In this document: positions 10,044 through 20,870 of the stretch, piece by piece
Layout of the letters: every line of letters starts with the position of its first letter
Position numbering within the stretch: position 1 is the stretch's first letter
Source: Artemia franciscana
Lineage: Eukaryota > Arthropoda > Branchiopoda > Anostraca > Artemiidae
Reading direction: 5' to 3'
Assembly: GCF_032884065.1 (NCBI RefSeq)
Contig: NC_088871.1
Location: 47,751,172-47,815,171, forward strand
DNA length: 64,000 nucleotides
The notes under the pieces: generated by a model
What the model saw: only the letters and a program-made list of their open reading frames with translations
What the model was told of the DNA's origin: nothing
The model's database searches: none
Program-made: the position numbers and the translations under genes

Positions 10044-11451
10044 AAACCTTTCTTAGGTTTTCAAACCTCGGCTTTCCATATGGGTATGTCTGCTTACAGA
10101 AAAACTTCCAATACTCCTCTACGGACATCGTACATATGTCTAAGCCCGCCAAAGAAACAGTGCTCTGTTCGCGCCATTCCCAGTCAATTAGAGCCTTGTT
10201 CCACGAAGGCAACCCACGACTTCTTAGAAAATTTGCTAAGCTAGGTGGGTTCAAGTTTCGAGAATTGAAAGGATCAAGTAGAATTGTGAACTCATAAACG
10301 TCACATTCAAACGTAAAGCGTCTCTGTATCTGGATAATGGCCTCCTTGTAAAAGTCTCTTGCTGTTATGTAGACCTTCCTCGCCTCCAACTGTGAGATAT
10401 CTGGACTAGACGATACCAAGGATGCCAACTCCTCTTCCGCAGTATACCCGAGATAGACCTTCTGAACGTCAACATAATGGCTCTCGTCTGTTATGTCAAG
10501 AGCCAAAAGATCAGTACAGTTTCTGACGTAGGTTCTATCCATATAGTTTATAGCCAAGGTTGTAATAAGCTTGAGTATTTCCGTCTTCAGCTTATAGAAA
10601 ATTGGTGACTTCGATTGAAACAATACATTGAAGTCGTTCGAAAGGCCTAGAGCGTAGTCAACAAACATCATTAGAACCTTCATAAAACAATTTTTCAGAG
10701 CACTAAGGGCAAGTTTATTGCAATGAGTGGGGTCATCAAAATCGGACTAGTGAAATAGAGGGACAATGCGCTCCACTGTTCAAGGATTCTTCGCACACAT
10801 GCATGGAGGGACAGCCACTGTGTTTGTCCAAAGGTTAGAATTTTGTGATCTGGTGTAGCCGAGAAATCTTGAAATTCCTTAAGTACTGCAACTCGCTTAG
10901 CGCTCATAGAGAAATGACTATATACGTGGCTACAAGTCTTCCAGAGTTTGGGTAAGCTTCTTGCAGGCATACGAAGCACACATATGAATGGAGTGGCAAC
11001 CACACTTGACAACTACCACCCACGGATAATTGTCACTGATCAGCTTTGCTACCGAATTATGATATCCCATCATTGAGTTTGTTGTGTCTGCACAGAAACC
11101 AGTCCAATTTCGCAGAGCACTTGGTTTTCTATTGTTTTCAATGGGCACTGGTCTGACTGGTGTTTCTCTGAGCACCTCAAACAGACTGACTGACTCTTTA
11201 GCTCTGCATTCTTTTTTAGTGTGTTCATATTCCTGGGACTTATAACACTGAAGGACTCTGCAATAGTACTTATATACAATATACCTCCCTTTTTCTTCTA
11301 AAGCACCAAACATTTGGTGCTTGCGTATATATTGTTGCACTTTGTCCTTTAGGGAGGATTCCAAATAGAGGTTGAGAGTAGGGGGGATGGAAATTTTGGA
11401 TGGGACCAGATAGACCCTGGTTAGGTAACTGAAGCATTCAGCTGCAATCAC
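10033..11451 (-). pseudogene. hAT transposase, N-terminal and catalytic part
   Basis: Coded in three successive minus-strand frames: 11451-10930, then 11012-10695, then 10683-10033. Frame-shifts lie near 10940 and 10740. The order of landmarks fits a hAT transposase of the ZBED/zinc finger 862-like type. FCADTTNSMMG (near 11100) carries a likely catalytic aspartate. VKCGCHSIHMCAS gives the CxxH motif. GQTQWLSLHACVRRIL is the usual TRWLS region. A mixed helical insertion domain leads to ENLRKVLDY, where the LINE interrupts it. The first about 100 residues contain no visible BED zinc finger, so the N-terminus may be truncated. Total with the 3' part is about 565 residues. The protein would excise and insert the element by cut-and-paste. 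Confidence 0.85.
10036..10040. repeat. Target-site duplication of nested LINE, right copy (left copy 6040-6044)
   Basis: GTAAT is present at both LINE boundaries. Joining the flanks with one copy restores the hAT reading frame exactly, which supports this placement. Confidence 0.75.
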
Positions 11452-11839
11452 AATTGTTTAAAGTGTAAGTATGGTAAAATAATCAAGGAAATACGAAGAA
11501 TCACCAATACTCACGAGATAATTATAACTTGAAGCAGAAGATATTAAATCCAACCGGTTAATTTTGAACTTTCCAATGATTAGGAGATTTGAATTTCCAA
11601 ACTATAAGCTCAATTCCGTTTTATATTTTCAATATCATACGTTGCCAGCGTACCATTGTATAAAGTTGCAAAACAATATTAAAATTGTGGAACGAACAGT
11701 GAGCCTTCCACTAACTCTATTTCGGGCAGATCATGGGAAAAGAAAGATTTTCGGGGATTCGGGGAACGACATTTTTTTTCGGGGATTTTTCTCAATTTTC
11801 GGGGAAATCCCCGAAAATTCGGGGACAATGGAAGCACTG
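11452..11839. other. hAT 5' non-coding region with subterminal CCCCGAA repeats
   Basis: Between the first transposase codon and the right terminus. Several CGGGGA/TTCGGGG motifs cluster at 11749-11825, echoing the left subterminal region. An open frame at 11564-11896 crosses the element end and is not credible as a gene. Confidence 0.6.
11826..11839 (-). repeat. hAT terminal inverted repeat, right
   Basis: On the minus strand it reads CAGTGCTTCCATTG and is followed by CCCCGAA-type subterminal motifs. It matches the left terminus at 4389-4402 apart from scattered mismatches. Confidence 0.85.
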
Positions 11840-11847
11840 ATGCTACT
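11840..11847. repeat. 8-bp target-site duplication of the hAT element, right copy
   Basis: ATGCTACT, identical to 4381-4388. Confidence 0.9.
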
Positions 11848-12700
11848 ACTGCTACTAAACTACTTCAACTACTACCTCAATTGTGACAGCTTGTAAGGCT
11901 TATAGTATTAAGATGTAGAAGGCGTCAAAATGGGGTCAAAAGCGCAAATCAGCAATATTTCAGAAAGCAATATTTCGGCTCAACGCTTCAAGGTGAAACT
12001 TGTGGGGTATCATGAAAGGGATGTTCAACTGATCAAAATGCAAGATGTATATGCTATTGACATTATTAATATTTTGCTACTACTGTTACTACTACTAGTA
12101 CTACTAATACAACACTAACACTGCAACTACTACTCCTACTACTACCGCAACTTCTGTGATACTAGTACTATTCAGGCTAAGTTTATTAAGGTAAGATCTG
12201 AGAGAATTTTTATGGCAAATTCTAACAAAAGACACTATGTGTATTTAGATTGTCATAAAAGCGTATCTTAAGAATTAATTTTTTGTATTCAGTTGGAACA
12301 TCGCGTGTTGAAGGTGATGTTGAAAAAATGAGAAATGTGGTATGTGCATGCTGCTACTAATACTATTACTGCTAATACAGCTAAAGCTACTACACAAGCT
12401 AAGGGCATTAATGTGAAGCTTTCAAGGAATATCTAGGCAAATGTTGAACTAAGTGAAAACGAACCATGACCATGTAGATTATCAAAAGTGTGACAAAACA
12501 ATATCACAATATCAGCTTACATTATTAAGTTAGATCTATCAAAATAAGTTGTGGTGGATTTTAAACTAGCCAGAAGACAGTATATGCATAAGTTCAATAG
12601 TACTTCTGCGATTACTGTAACTAATGACACTAAGGGTAGTAAGTTGAAACTTTTAGGGAACGTTTAGGGGGATTTTCAATTAAACGAAAAAGTCTTTGCA
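11848..12700 (+). repeat. CTA-rich dispersed repeat (family C), right part
   Basis: Runs of CTACTACTGCTACT-like triplets at 11848-11880, 12075-12150, 12348-12395 and 12600-12640 alternate with AAGTTGAAACTTTTAGGGAA-like blocks. Together with 4211-4388 this is one locus interrupted by the hAT. Units are irregular and poorly conserved. A short open frame at 11930-12118 is repeat-derived. Confidence 0.6.
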
Positions 12701-12769
12701 TGCAGGTATTAAAAATGTATATTAACAATATTGTAGGTTGCGCTACTCTATCATAACTACTCTATCATT

Positions 12770-12875
12770 GTTATGTTGTAGGAGCTAATTAGATCGAAAA
12801 TTAATAGTTCGAGTGCCCTTTTTAACAGTCAAAAGTGGTTGGAGGGCAACCAGCTTTCCAATTCTGTTTCCCTGA
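12770..12875 (-). repeat. Repeat B fragment
   Basis: GAGTGCCCTTTTTAACAGTC and GGTTGGAGGGCAACCAG match the minus-oriented repeat B units at 36.6-38.1 kb. Confidence 0.6.
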
Positions 12876-14640
12876 TAAAGACTATGTCTATATAGACGAA
12901 CAGGAATTAATTAAAGAAAACTTTTTTACAAAATAATGTTGTTCAAGGAAAAGTAAATTACTGCATTAAATCAAAATTGAACTAAAAATTGAACTAAAAT
13001 TAAATAAAAAAATCTGCCATACGTCAAACTACTACAAATGGGCATCAATAAATAAATAAAAACAGAAACAAACAGAAATTACAGTAAATAACCGAGTGCA
13101 ATAAATAACTCAAAACAAGCAGAAGTTAACATGATTAGGGCTCGCAATCCATATGCATTTTCAAGGCCAAAACATAATGTGATTACTGAAGTTTTTTTTG
13201 AAATTTTCTACTTTTATAACCTTAATAAATCAAAAATCATTAAGGTTTTAAATAATAAATATGAGCATTTGTATATTAAACTGACATTGCCCATACATTT
13301 GTATTTTTTTTATCAGTTTGATCAGGACCTGCTTCCAGGTTCTCAGCCCCTTCCCTCCCACAAAAAATACATATTGTCTTGACAAAGAGAATGACCCATG
13401 AGAATTCTGAACTATTGGGCAATCAAGATCAAACATGTCCTTCCTGCTCCACGAAAATACACAATTGTAAGCAATTGGATATTTACATAATTTACAGCCC
13501 TTACCCTAGGGGCTGGGTGTTTTCAACATACTTATCTACTGGACTTTTACACAAATTAAAAAAAAATAACTATGTCAAAATTTTGATCAGAAGTCTAGGT
13601 CGGGGAGGTCGTCGAGGACGGATAGTAAAATAGGGCGCAAAAGGTTAGCTGATAGAACTCCAGTCATTTTCGACTCTCAAAAAGGTCGCTAGACCTTTTA
13701 ATTTTAAATCCAATGAGGCCTCTTCTTTTTGTGACCCTACGATACGGTTTAGCAAAGGACCCTACTTCCATTCTTCCGAAAAATACAACTTTTTACCTTT
13801 ACCCTAAGAATTCATAGTTCACTGTTAAAATGACAAATATTCCTTGTAAAGCTTCAAGCTGAGACCATGCCAACCTCTCCATCCAACATTCAATAGCCAG
13901 AGCATTAGTCAAAGATCGGCCGTCGGGTCTTAAGGTAGTCTATTTAATAGTGAGTTGTGTCACTACTCTGATTACTTTTGTTCATATTTCCATAAATAGG
14001 GGCATATTTTGGTACAATTTTTATCTCACATTTTTAAGATTGTCAATTTAAATTTTTACCCATTTGGGATTTAAACGTGTATTTAAAGGCTATATGAATT
14101 ATATGTCAAAAGTGGATATTGTTAGTTAAAGAATAGGGACTGGTCATTATCTTAAGGAAGATAAAATCTGAATTTTTCCTTCAGAAACTAAAATAACCTT
14201 CAGCAAAAGTGCAGATTCATTTTCATCGTGTTTCAAATGTACTGTAAAAGCTTTCGGAAACTTTAGTAATGCTTACTTATGAAAAAGCTTTTATTTCACT
14301 CAAACCTTTAGTGGATGCACAAAAAAAAACACCACAACAGAGATGGAAAAAAAATGACTCTCAGAAACAACTTGTAAAAGTTAACCTAAGTGAAATTCTT
14401 GTCCTTGATCGAACAGTTCATGGTGACAGACTGTAAGAAAAGAGCAATTCATGCCAATAGTAATCGGTACTCTAATGAAAAAACAAGTTTTATGACACAT
14501 TATACATCAAAAGAATCATGTATTTACTGTGATTCCAAACATATAAAATTCATTTAATTTAAAATTACCGTCAAGAAACTACACACCTTAGAATATTTTA
14601 CTTGTTTTCAAAAAAGGTCTCTAAGCGTTTCTCCCCCCTC
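12876..14640. other. No gene recognised; A-rich repeat-like text and one B-like patch
   Basis: 12900-13130 is A-rich and resembles other A-rich stretches (26205-26480, 47395-47620). 13580-13760 contains a plus-oriented B-like patch (CTCAAAAAGGTCGCTAGACC, AATCCAATGAGGCC). The open frames at 13131-13382 and 13379-13633 have no recognisable protein features. The remainder is plain AT-rich sequence. Confidence 0.4.
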
Positions 14641-14644
14641 CCAT

Positions 14645-14825
14645 CCAGGCGTCTACCCCCTCGGAAAATACCCTCTTGAAAAATAACCCCGGAATATACC
14701 TACCGCGGTAAATAGCCCCCCACCCCGAAAAACACCCAACACAGAAAATACCCCCTTGAAAATATCCCCTCCGCGAAATAACCCCATGGACAATACTCCC
14801 CTAGTAAAATACACCCACCCCAAAA
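14645..14825 (+). repeat. C-rich minisatellite, ~14-18-bp unit
   Basis: About nine irregular units of the type AAAATACCCCCTTG/AAATAACCCC. A complementary-strand counterpart (GGGGGAATTTTC units) lies at 35090-35420. It continues into a repeat A fragment. Confidence 0.65.
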
Positions 14826-15036
14826 AACAGAAGACAAGTTACAAAAAACAAGTTTTTTTAACGGAAAGTAAGGAGCAACACCAAAACGAACAGAAATTAT
14901 TACGTATATGCAAGGAGTTTTCCCTTCAACCAGACCTTGCTCTTTACGCTAAAGTTTTGAGTTTCTGTCCTAATTCTTTAAAAACGATTCCTGAAACACA
15001 ATGGCCGCTTAATTAGAACAATGAGCTTGGTTTTAA

Positions 15037-15076
<40 letters not shown>

Positions 15077-15230
15077 ACTTTCGCGCAAAAAGCGAGGTCG
15101 TGAGGAGGAGGGAGCCCCTTTCATATACGTAATAATTTCAGTTCGCTTTAAGATTTGATGTTGCTCCTTACCTTCAGTTGAAAAACGTGTTTTTTTATTT
15201 AATTACTTAAAGAAAGTATTTTGTTAACTG
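14826..15230 (+). repeat. Repeat A copy 1, partial
   Basis: Contains the fold-back signatures AAAACAAGTTTTTTTAACGG and AAGTAAGGAGCAACA on the left and GCAAAAAGCGAGGTCGTGAG and TTTGATGTTGCTCCTTACC on the right, with a (TA)n tract in the loop at 15040-15073. Only the first fold-back module is present. Confidence 0.75.
15040..15073. repeat. (TA)n microsatellite
   Basis: About 16 TA units, within the loop of repeat A copy 1. Confidence 0.95.
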
Positions 15231-15550
15231 GAAACATACGGAACAAGCCTTTTTAAAGAAAGTAAAGAGCCCCATTAAACCAAAAATGAGTAGAAATAGA
15301 GTCAAATAATCTTCAAAGCAAAAAATATGGAGTATAATACAAAAGAAGATATAAAATAATAAAATATATTTTTCCATGAAAAAGATTATATCAATATAAA
15401 ATGAACAAAAATTAATTTAAATTACTTTTTCTACAAAACAAGTTTGTCAAAGAATAGTAAAAAGTCTCGTTAAAAAAACTGTCACTTGTCTATGTCTTGT
15501 CAAATGCTAATTTGAAAAAAAAACGCTTTGTTCTCGAGTTTTACACAGCG
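15231..15550. other. A-rich stretch, nothing recognised
   Basis: A/T-rich text with scattered GAAAGTAAAGAGC-like words that hint at decayed repeat A. No open frame. Confidence 0.4.
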
Positions 15551-15554
15551 TGAG

Positions 15555-16025
15555 CTCACTGCTAGGGCCCCCGGTGGATCTGGAACCCAGGGCCCCAATG
15601 GAAATAGATGTTAGTTCCCCCACTGGAATTGGTCTCTAGTGGTCTTCATTGGAATTGGTTGATAGGGGCCCCCGATAGAATTGGATACTAGGGCCTCGGT
15701 TAAAATGGTTGCTGGGCCCCTTTGGCTAGATTAGGGGCTACCGGTGAAATCGGATGCTAGGGTGCCGTTGGAAGTGGATGTTAGGGACGCCATTAGAATT
15801 GCTCTCTAGGGGACCTCCGATGGAATTGACTGCTAAGGCTCCTAGGGCCATCCGGTTAAAATGGTTGCTAAGGCCCCCGGTGGTTAGGTTATGGCCCCCG
15901 ATGAAATTGGATGCTAGGACCCTGATGGAATTGGATGCTCAGACCCCCCGCGGAAATTTGATTCTAGGGCCCCCGATGGTTAAGTTAGATGGCCCCACTG
16001 ACATTGGATGCTAGGGCTCCCCAGA
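15555..16025 (+). repeat. GC-rich minisatellite, ~25-bp unit
   Basis: About 17 degenerate units built on GGCCCCCGATGGAATTGG followed by ATGCTAG. Because units are near 25 bp and lack stops in one frame, an 86-codon frame stays open at 15754-16014; it encodes only the repeat and is not considered a gene. Confidence 0.85.
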
Positions 16026-16033
16026 TATAACAA

Positions 16034-16185
16034 GCAAAGCCTATTACATAACAACCAAAAGTAAGCAAACCCTATTACGTAACAGCTTTTCTTCCTGACC
16101 CTCTATCAAGTCCTATTACGTAACAACCAAAGGTAAACAAACCTTATTGTGCAACAGCTTTTTTTCTAGCCCTCTAAAAAGTCCT
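16034..16185 (+). repeat. Two-unit tandem repeat, ~77-bp unit
   Basis: CCTATTACGTAACAACCAAA and AACAGCTTTTCTTCC-type blocks occur twice in the same order, each ending with a CCCTCTA..AAGTCCTA motif. Confidence 0.75.
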
Positions 16186-16369
16186 AATAGCTAAAACGCA
16201 AAATTAAGCATTCTATGACGTAACAGACATTTGCATATCTTAGAAAATATTCCCTGTGATGTGACACACTCCTGCGTCCTGAATAAGCTTAAAAAAAAGC
16301 TTCGGGACTGGGATTCGAAGTGATAGAACCCGGTGGAAAGCTTTATGCTGTCTCTACTGGTATTTAGAT

Positions 16370-16960
16370 CAAAATTCAGGGAATTTTGAGGGGAATGTCG
16401 AACTAGATCAAAACACACTCTGTGGATCCAAGTTATCAAAATGGCGTATCTATAATACCTCTAGCATGGCTATGGGGACTAGGTTGGAACTTTAAAAAAT
16501 AGTTGAAGGAGATACTGAAATAAATCATATGACACTGTGTTCATCCTGATTATCAGAATGGCGTATCTTCATTAATCTTTGGAACGTCATAAGTATCAAA
16601 TTGAAATTTTCAAAGAATATTGACTGGGTTGTTGAAGATTGTCAAAAGAAACTATCTGGACCCAGTTTATCAAAAGGGCGTATCTACAGCATCTCAGATA
16701 CAGCTATTATTATTAAGTCGAAACTGTAAGGGAATCTTCAAGGGAATTTGGAACGAAATCGAGGGATTATGTTCTTCTTGGCTGTAAAAGTCATTGCCAT
16801 CAATATCTCAAGAGCATTGGGGATATTAAGAGGAAACTTTCATGAAATATCTAGGGATATTCTGAGCTAAATCAAAAGAAGCTATGTACATCCAGGTGAG
16901 ATATGACAAGAACAGCTAAAGGTAGCAAGTTGAAACTTTCCGAGAAAGTTGAGGAAGTTT
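16370..16960 (+). repeat. Degenerate tandem repeat, ~117-bp period (family C)
   Basis: The marker TTATCAAAATGGCGTATCT recurs at about 16433, 16550 and 16667, with a weaker match near 16783, giving spacings of 117, 117 and about 116. Each unit also carries a GAAACTTTCA..GGGAAT block and an AACTAAATCAAAA-like block. The same words occur at 4211-4388, 11848-12700 and 38080-38560. Confidence 0.75.
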
Positions 16961-17254
16961 TTGTACCCAGACGCTAACGTAAAAGACATAAAAAGAAGAA
17001 TGTAGAGCGTCAAAAACAAGAGAGATAATTGTTTCCTTTGATGTGTAATTGCCCAATTTTTAATTTTCAGTCATGCTTAATCTTTCGGTCTTTCTTCCAG
17101 GACATTTGCTCTGAATCAAAAGCTCAGTTTAAGACGCATCCTAAATCTTGATTTCAAATTGAACAAAATTTATGCAATAATAATGATCAAAATAATCAAA
17201 GCCAATGCTCAGATTACTTTATACACATTAAGAATTCAAATTAGAATTCATTAG
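16961..17254. other. No recognised feature
   Basis: AT-rich spacer between two tandem repeats. Confidence 0.4.
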
Positions 17255-17640
17255 TTTAATGGTTAAGCAGAAACCCTGAAAAAAACTGGAAAAAATATTC
17301 ACAATATTAACCAGAAATAAAACTTCGGGTATCGAGAATGAACAGATATCGACTTAAAAGGAGCTTACCAAAAAAGAAGTTTCGGGCAAACATACAAAGC
17401 CATATTAAAACTTAAGACCGAGAGAAATTAAGTCTTGTAATAATTATTTAATTAATTATTTTAATAATTAAGCAAAAACCCTGAAAAAACTGGAAAAATA
17501 TTCACAATATTAACCCGAATCGAAAAGGAACAGATATCAACTTAAAAGGAACTTACCAAAAAAGAAGTTACGGGGGAAAATACAGAGCCATATTAAAACT
17601 CAAGACCGAAATAGATTAAGCCTTGTAATAATTCAAACTT
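17255..17640 (+). repeat. Two-unit tandem duplication, ~205-bp unit
   Basis: TAAGCAGAAACCCTGAAAAA..., CACAATATTAACC, AACAGATATCGACTTAAAAG and CATATTAAAACTTAAGACCG-type blocks each occur twice in the same order, starting near 17257 and 17464. The copies differ by scattered substitutions and small gaps. Confidence 0.8.
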
Positions 17641-18279
17641 AAAAAAAAACAGAAACTACTATTTAAGAATAATTGAAACACTTAACGAGCATGAATCAAA
17701 ATATAAACCACTCCAAATATAAAGATAACAGATACTGATATAGGTGAATAGATAAGTCCTGAAAAGAGTAGAAATTAAAATAAATTCTAAAGTCAAACTT
17801 AAAACGAAAAAAAAAATTAGGTTTCAAAAAGCCTCTTGCCATTTTGAAAAACTTTATTTCTGGAAATGCTCTTTAAATTCAATGCTCTAAATAATAGAAA
17901 GAGGAAAATAAAAAGTTTGAATCAAACTAAAAAAAAATTCTCACATCTTGTTAATAGGCGAAAAGGGTAAAAATGTACTGCTGCCTGGAAAACTGAAGTT
18001 TTTCAAGATTAAAAGTTCAAAGGTCGGGGCAGTCGTGACACATATTATAAATATACAAGGACAGCTTTTTGTGTCAAAGCCCATCCTTGTTTTCCTAGTC
18101 CCAAAAATTTCTATTTCACGGGGTAGTAAGAATTTTCAATTTGTCGAAGCATTGCTATGCGAAAGTCAAATTCTGATTTGAAGAGTCCAGTTTGAAGGGC
18201 GTTTTCCCTCGTTTAGGGTAAAACAACTAGAAAGTAAATACAAAAAAAAACAAATAGAAAAAAATATACAAACAATTTT
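17641..18279. other. No recognised feature
   Basis: A-rich sequence. A 77-codon open frame at 17948-18181 shows no recognisable motif and I do not call it a gene. Confidence 0.4.
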
Positions 18280-18500
18280 CTTCAATAAAAGTAAAGAGTG
18301 ACGTGAAAACAAACAGAAAATGTTCTGCGTCTTAGGGAGGCTATCCCTTCGTCAACCCCCTCCCAGCTTCTTACTCAACTCTAACGGAGTTCATGTCTGA
18401 GCAGTCGTTCATAAAGAGCTGTTACAAAAATCCAAACCTTAGCGTAAAGAGTGGGCAGCTGAGGATTTTGTTGCCTCCTTGGTATACAATATTTTCTTTA
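18280..18500 (+). repeat. Repeat A fragment, decayed
   Basis: AAAAGTAAAGAGTGACGTGA, CTATCCCTTCGTCAACCCCC and TTAGCGTAAAGAGTGGGCAG correspond to the first fold-back of repeat A. Confidence 0.55.
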
Positions 18501-19214
18501 TTTGATCTCTTTTAAAGGCCACTTTTTTGTGTCTATTAATTAAAAAATTTCCCAAAAAAGAAGTTTTACAAAGAAAATTGAAGGTCTAATCAAGTTTAAG
18601 ATCAGCAGAAATAAAAACCTTTAATAATTCAAACACAAAACGATCATAAATTTTATTATAGAATAAATGAATCCAACAATGAACAGAAATTAAATAAACA
18701 GCCATTGTATCAGTCTTAATACAGTCTTAGTACAGTGTTCAGTCTTAATATAGTCTTCAGTCTTAATACAGTCTTCGTCCGGTCAAGACCAATTTAGTTT
18801 GAAAAAGGATTAAACTCAGTTTTGAACCAGTTTTGAAAAAGGATTATCTTTTGAATTATTTTGATACTGGTTTCATTCAGCGGTTGCGCAATAGAGACAA
18901 CTGTTATTTATTGTAAAAACACTGTGAATAATTAATCTGTGAAAGAATTTTTCACCAACATTATTTAAAGGGTAAATTGGATCTACTTAAAATATATTGC
19001 AAGGACTGTGTAACGCAAATGAGCTGAACTCACAAAAGTTAGATTTGAATTTTGGACGTTCTCATGAGAGCCAGCCCTTACCTAAAGGTTAGTTTTTGCT
19101 CTGTTTATCTACCTTTCATTTACCTTTCAACATGATTATCGGGGATGATCGGGACTATTGCCTTGGGCCTGTCCCACTTAAATTAAGTACATCTGATCGA
19201 TCCTTGGAATTAAT
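18501..19214. other. No recognised feature
   Basis: AT-rich sequence. A small CAGTCTTAATACAGTCTT-type reiteration occurs at 18700-18790. Confidence 0.4.
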
Positions 19215-20870
19215 TAAATGAAAAAAAAACAAGAATTCTAATTGCAAGTAAGGAACGATATTAAAACTTAAAACAAACAGAAATTATTCCTTATATCAAA
19301 GGGGTTGTCTCCTCCTCAACGCCCCGCTGTTTACGCTAGAGTTTGACTCATTGTCACAACTCTACTTTTTAAAACAATAAAGAAAAACTTTAGCGCAAAG
19401 AGCGAGGTGTTGAGGAGGGGGATAATCCCTTTCATATACAGAATAATTTCTATTTGTTTTCAATTTTAATGTCGGTCTTATTTGCAGTTAAAAAAACTCA
19501 TTTTTTTTATTTAATTTCTGAACGTTTTTAATTAATCCATGTTTTGCTTTTGGCTCAACGCACATGAATAATTAAATTTGAAATGTGCATATTATTTTGT
19601 TTTCTAAATGGCTTTCTCGTAGTTTTGATCGGACGATTTTGATAAGAAAAGGGGTGGGAGGGGAGGCCTAGTTGCCCTCCAAATTTTGGTTGCTTAAAAA
19701 TGCACCTATTTTTTTCTTACGAATGTTTTTGTCAGTAATAAACATACGTACCTTACGAATTAACTTACGCAACGAACTTCTATAGTTGTGTATTTTTATT
19801 ACGTATATGGGGGAGGGGGTTCGTCCTCTAGTCAATTACTCGCTCTTTACACTAAAGCTTGAATTTTGTTCCAAATCTTTAAGAGTGACCGCTGAATCAC
19901 AAAGGCAGTAGAATAAATAGTTTAAATTACTAAGAATGCTATAGCGTAAAGAGCATCGTATTGTGGAGGAGACGAACCCCCTTATGCACGTAATATTTTA
20001 TGTTCGTTTTAATTTATAATGCTGCTCATTACTTCCAGTTGAAAAAAATTATTTATCTTCTCACTGTTTTTTGTTTATACTAGAAAATCCCGCGCCTCCT
20101 TCAGGGAAATTCTCTCTCTCCCCTCATGATAAATTATTCCATTGAAAGATCCTCCCACGAAACCCCCTCCCCCCAACCCACCCCAACCCCAAACCGAAAA
20201 AGTCGCCTTGAAAACGTTTGTACACTTCATAATATCCATCACTTTATGTAAAAAGTGGTCAAAGCTTGTAACTTGCATCCCCTCCTCCGGGGACTGTGGG
20301 GGATGAAGTCGTCTCCAAAGACATAGTTATCAGGTTTTTGACTAGGCTGAACAGAATGGAAATCTCAAAATTTTGATCCGGTGTCTTTGGGGGAAAATGT
20401 GCGTGGGAGGGGGCCTAGGTGCTCTCCAGTTTTTTGGTCGCTCAAAAAGGGCACTAGAACTTTCAATTTCCGTTAGAATGAGCCATATTACGACAATCTA
20501 GGACCACTGGGTCGATACGATCACCCCTGAAAAAAAAAACGAACACGCATCCGTGATCTGTCTTCTGGCAAAAAATACCAAATTCCACATTTTTGTAGAC
20601 AGGAGCTTGAAACTTCTACAATAGAGTTTCCTAAAACGCTGAATCTGATAGTGCGATTTTCATTAAGATCTACTACTTTTAGGGGGTGTTTCTCCCTATT
20701 TTCTAAAATAAGTCGAATTTTCTCAGGCTCGTAATGTTTGATGGGTACGACTAAACTAAATGAAAGTTATATATTTAAGATCAGCATTAAAATACGATTC
20801 TTTTGATGTAACTATTGGTATCAAAATTCCGCTTTTTAGATTTTCTGTTACTATTGACCCAGCTCAATAG
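19215..20870 (+). repeat. Repeat A copy 2, nearly full length, older
   Basis: Has the first fold-back (19215-19510), the second fold-back (about 19800-20045), the C-rich CTCTCCCCTCATG..CCCCCTCCCC block, the shared A/B module (GGAAATCTCAAAATTTTGAT ... GGGCACTAGAACTTTCAATT) and the terminal module up to TGACCCAGCTCAATAG, where it is broken by the following LINE region. Its fold-back arms have diverged from one another more than in copies 3, 6 and 9. Confidence 0.85.

Larger units (their letters stand above)
4389..11839 (-). mobile_element. hAT DNA transposon, complete end to end, with nested LINE
   Basis: The element is bounded by imperfect terminal inverted repeats. The left end reads CAGGGCTTCCACT on the plus strand, and the right end reads CAGTGCTTCCATT on the minus strand. 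Perfect 8-bp duplications ATGCTACT flank both. G-rich CGGGGA/CCCCGAA motifs follow both termini. The transposase is coded on the minus strand (11451 to 10033, then 6055 to 5779). Total length is 7451 bp, of which about 4.0 kb is a later LINE insertion, so the original transposon was about 3.5 kb. The perfect target duplication implies a fairly recent insertion, while the transposase already carries frame-shifts. It sits in a family C CTA-rich repeat. Confidence 0.9.

Noticed and set aside
15555..16960. CRISPR-like array
   Set aside because: The repeats are contiguous and degenerate without unique spacers, and the window is clearly eukaryotic.
20075..20278. Glycine-rich minus-strand open frame (67 codons)
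   Set aside because: It is the complement of the C-rich block of repeat A copy 2.
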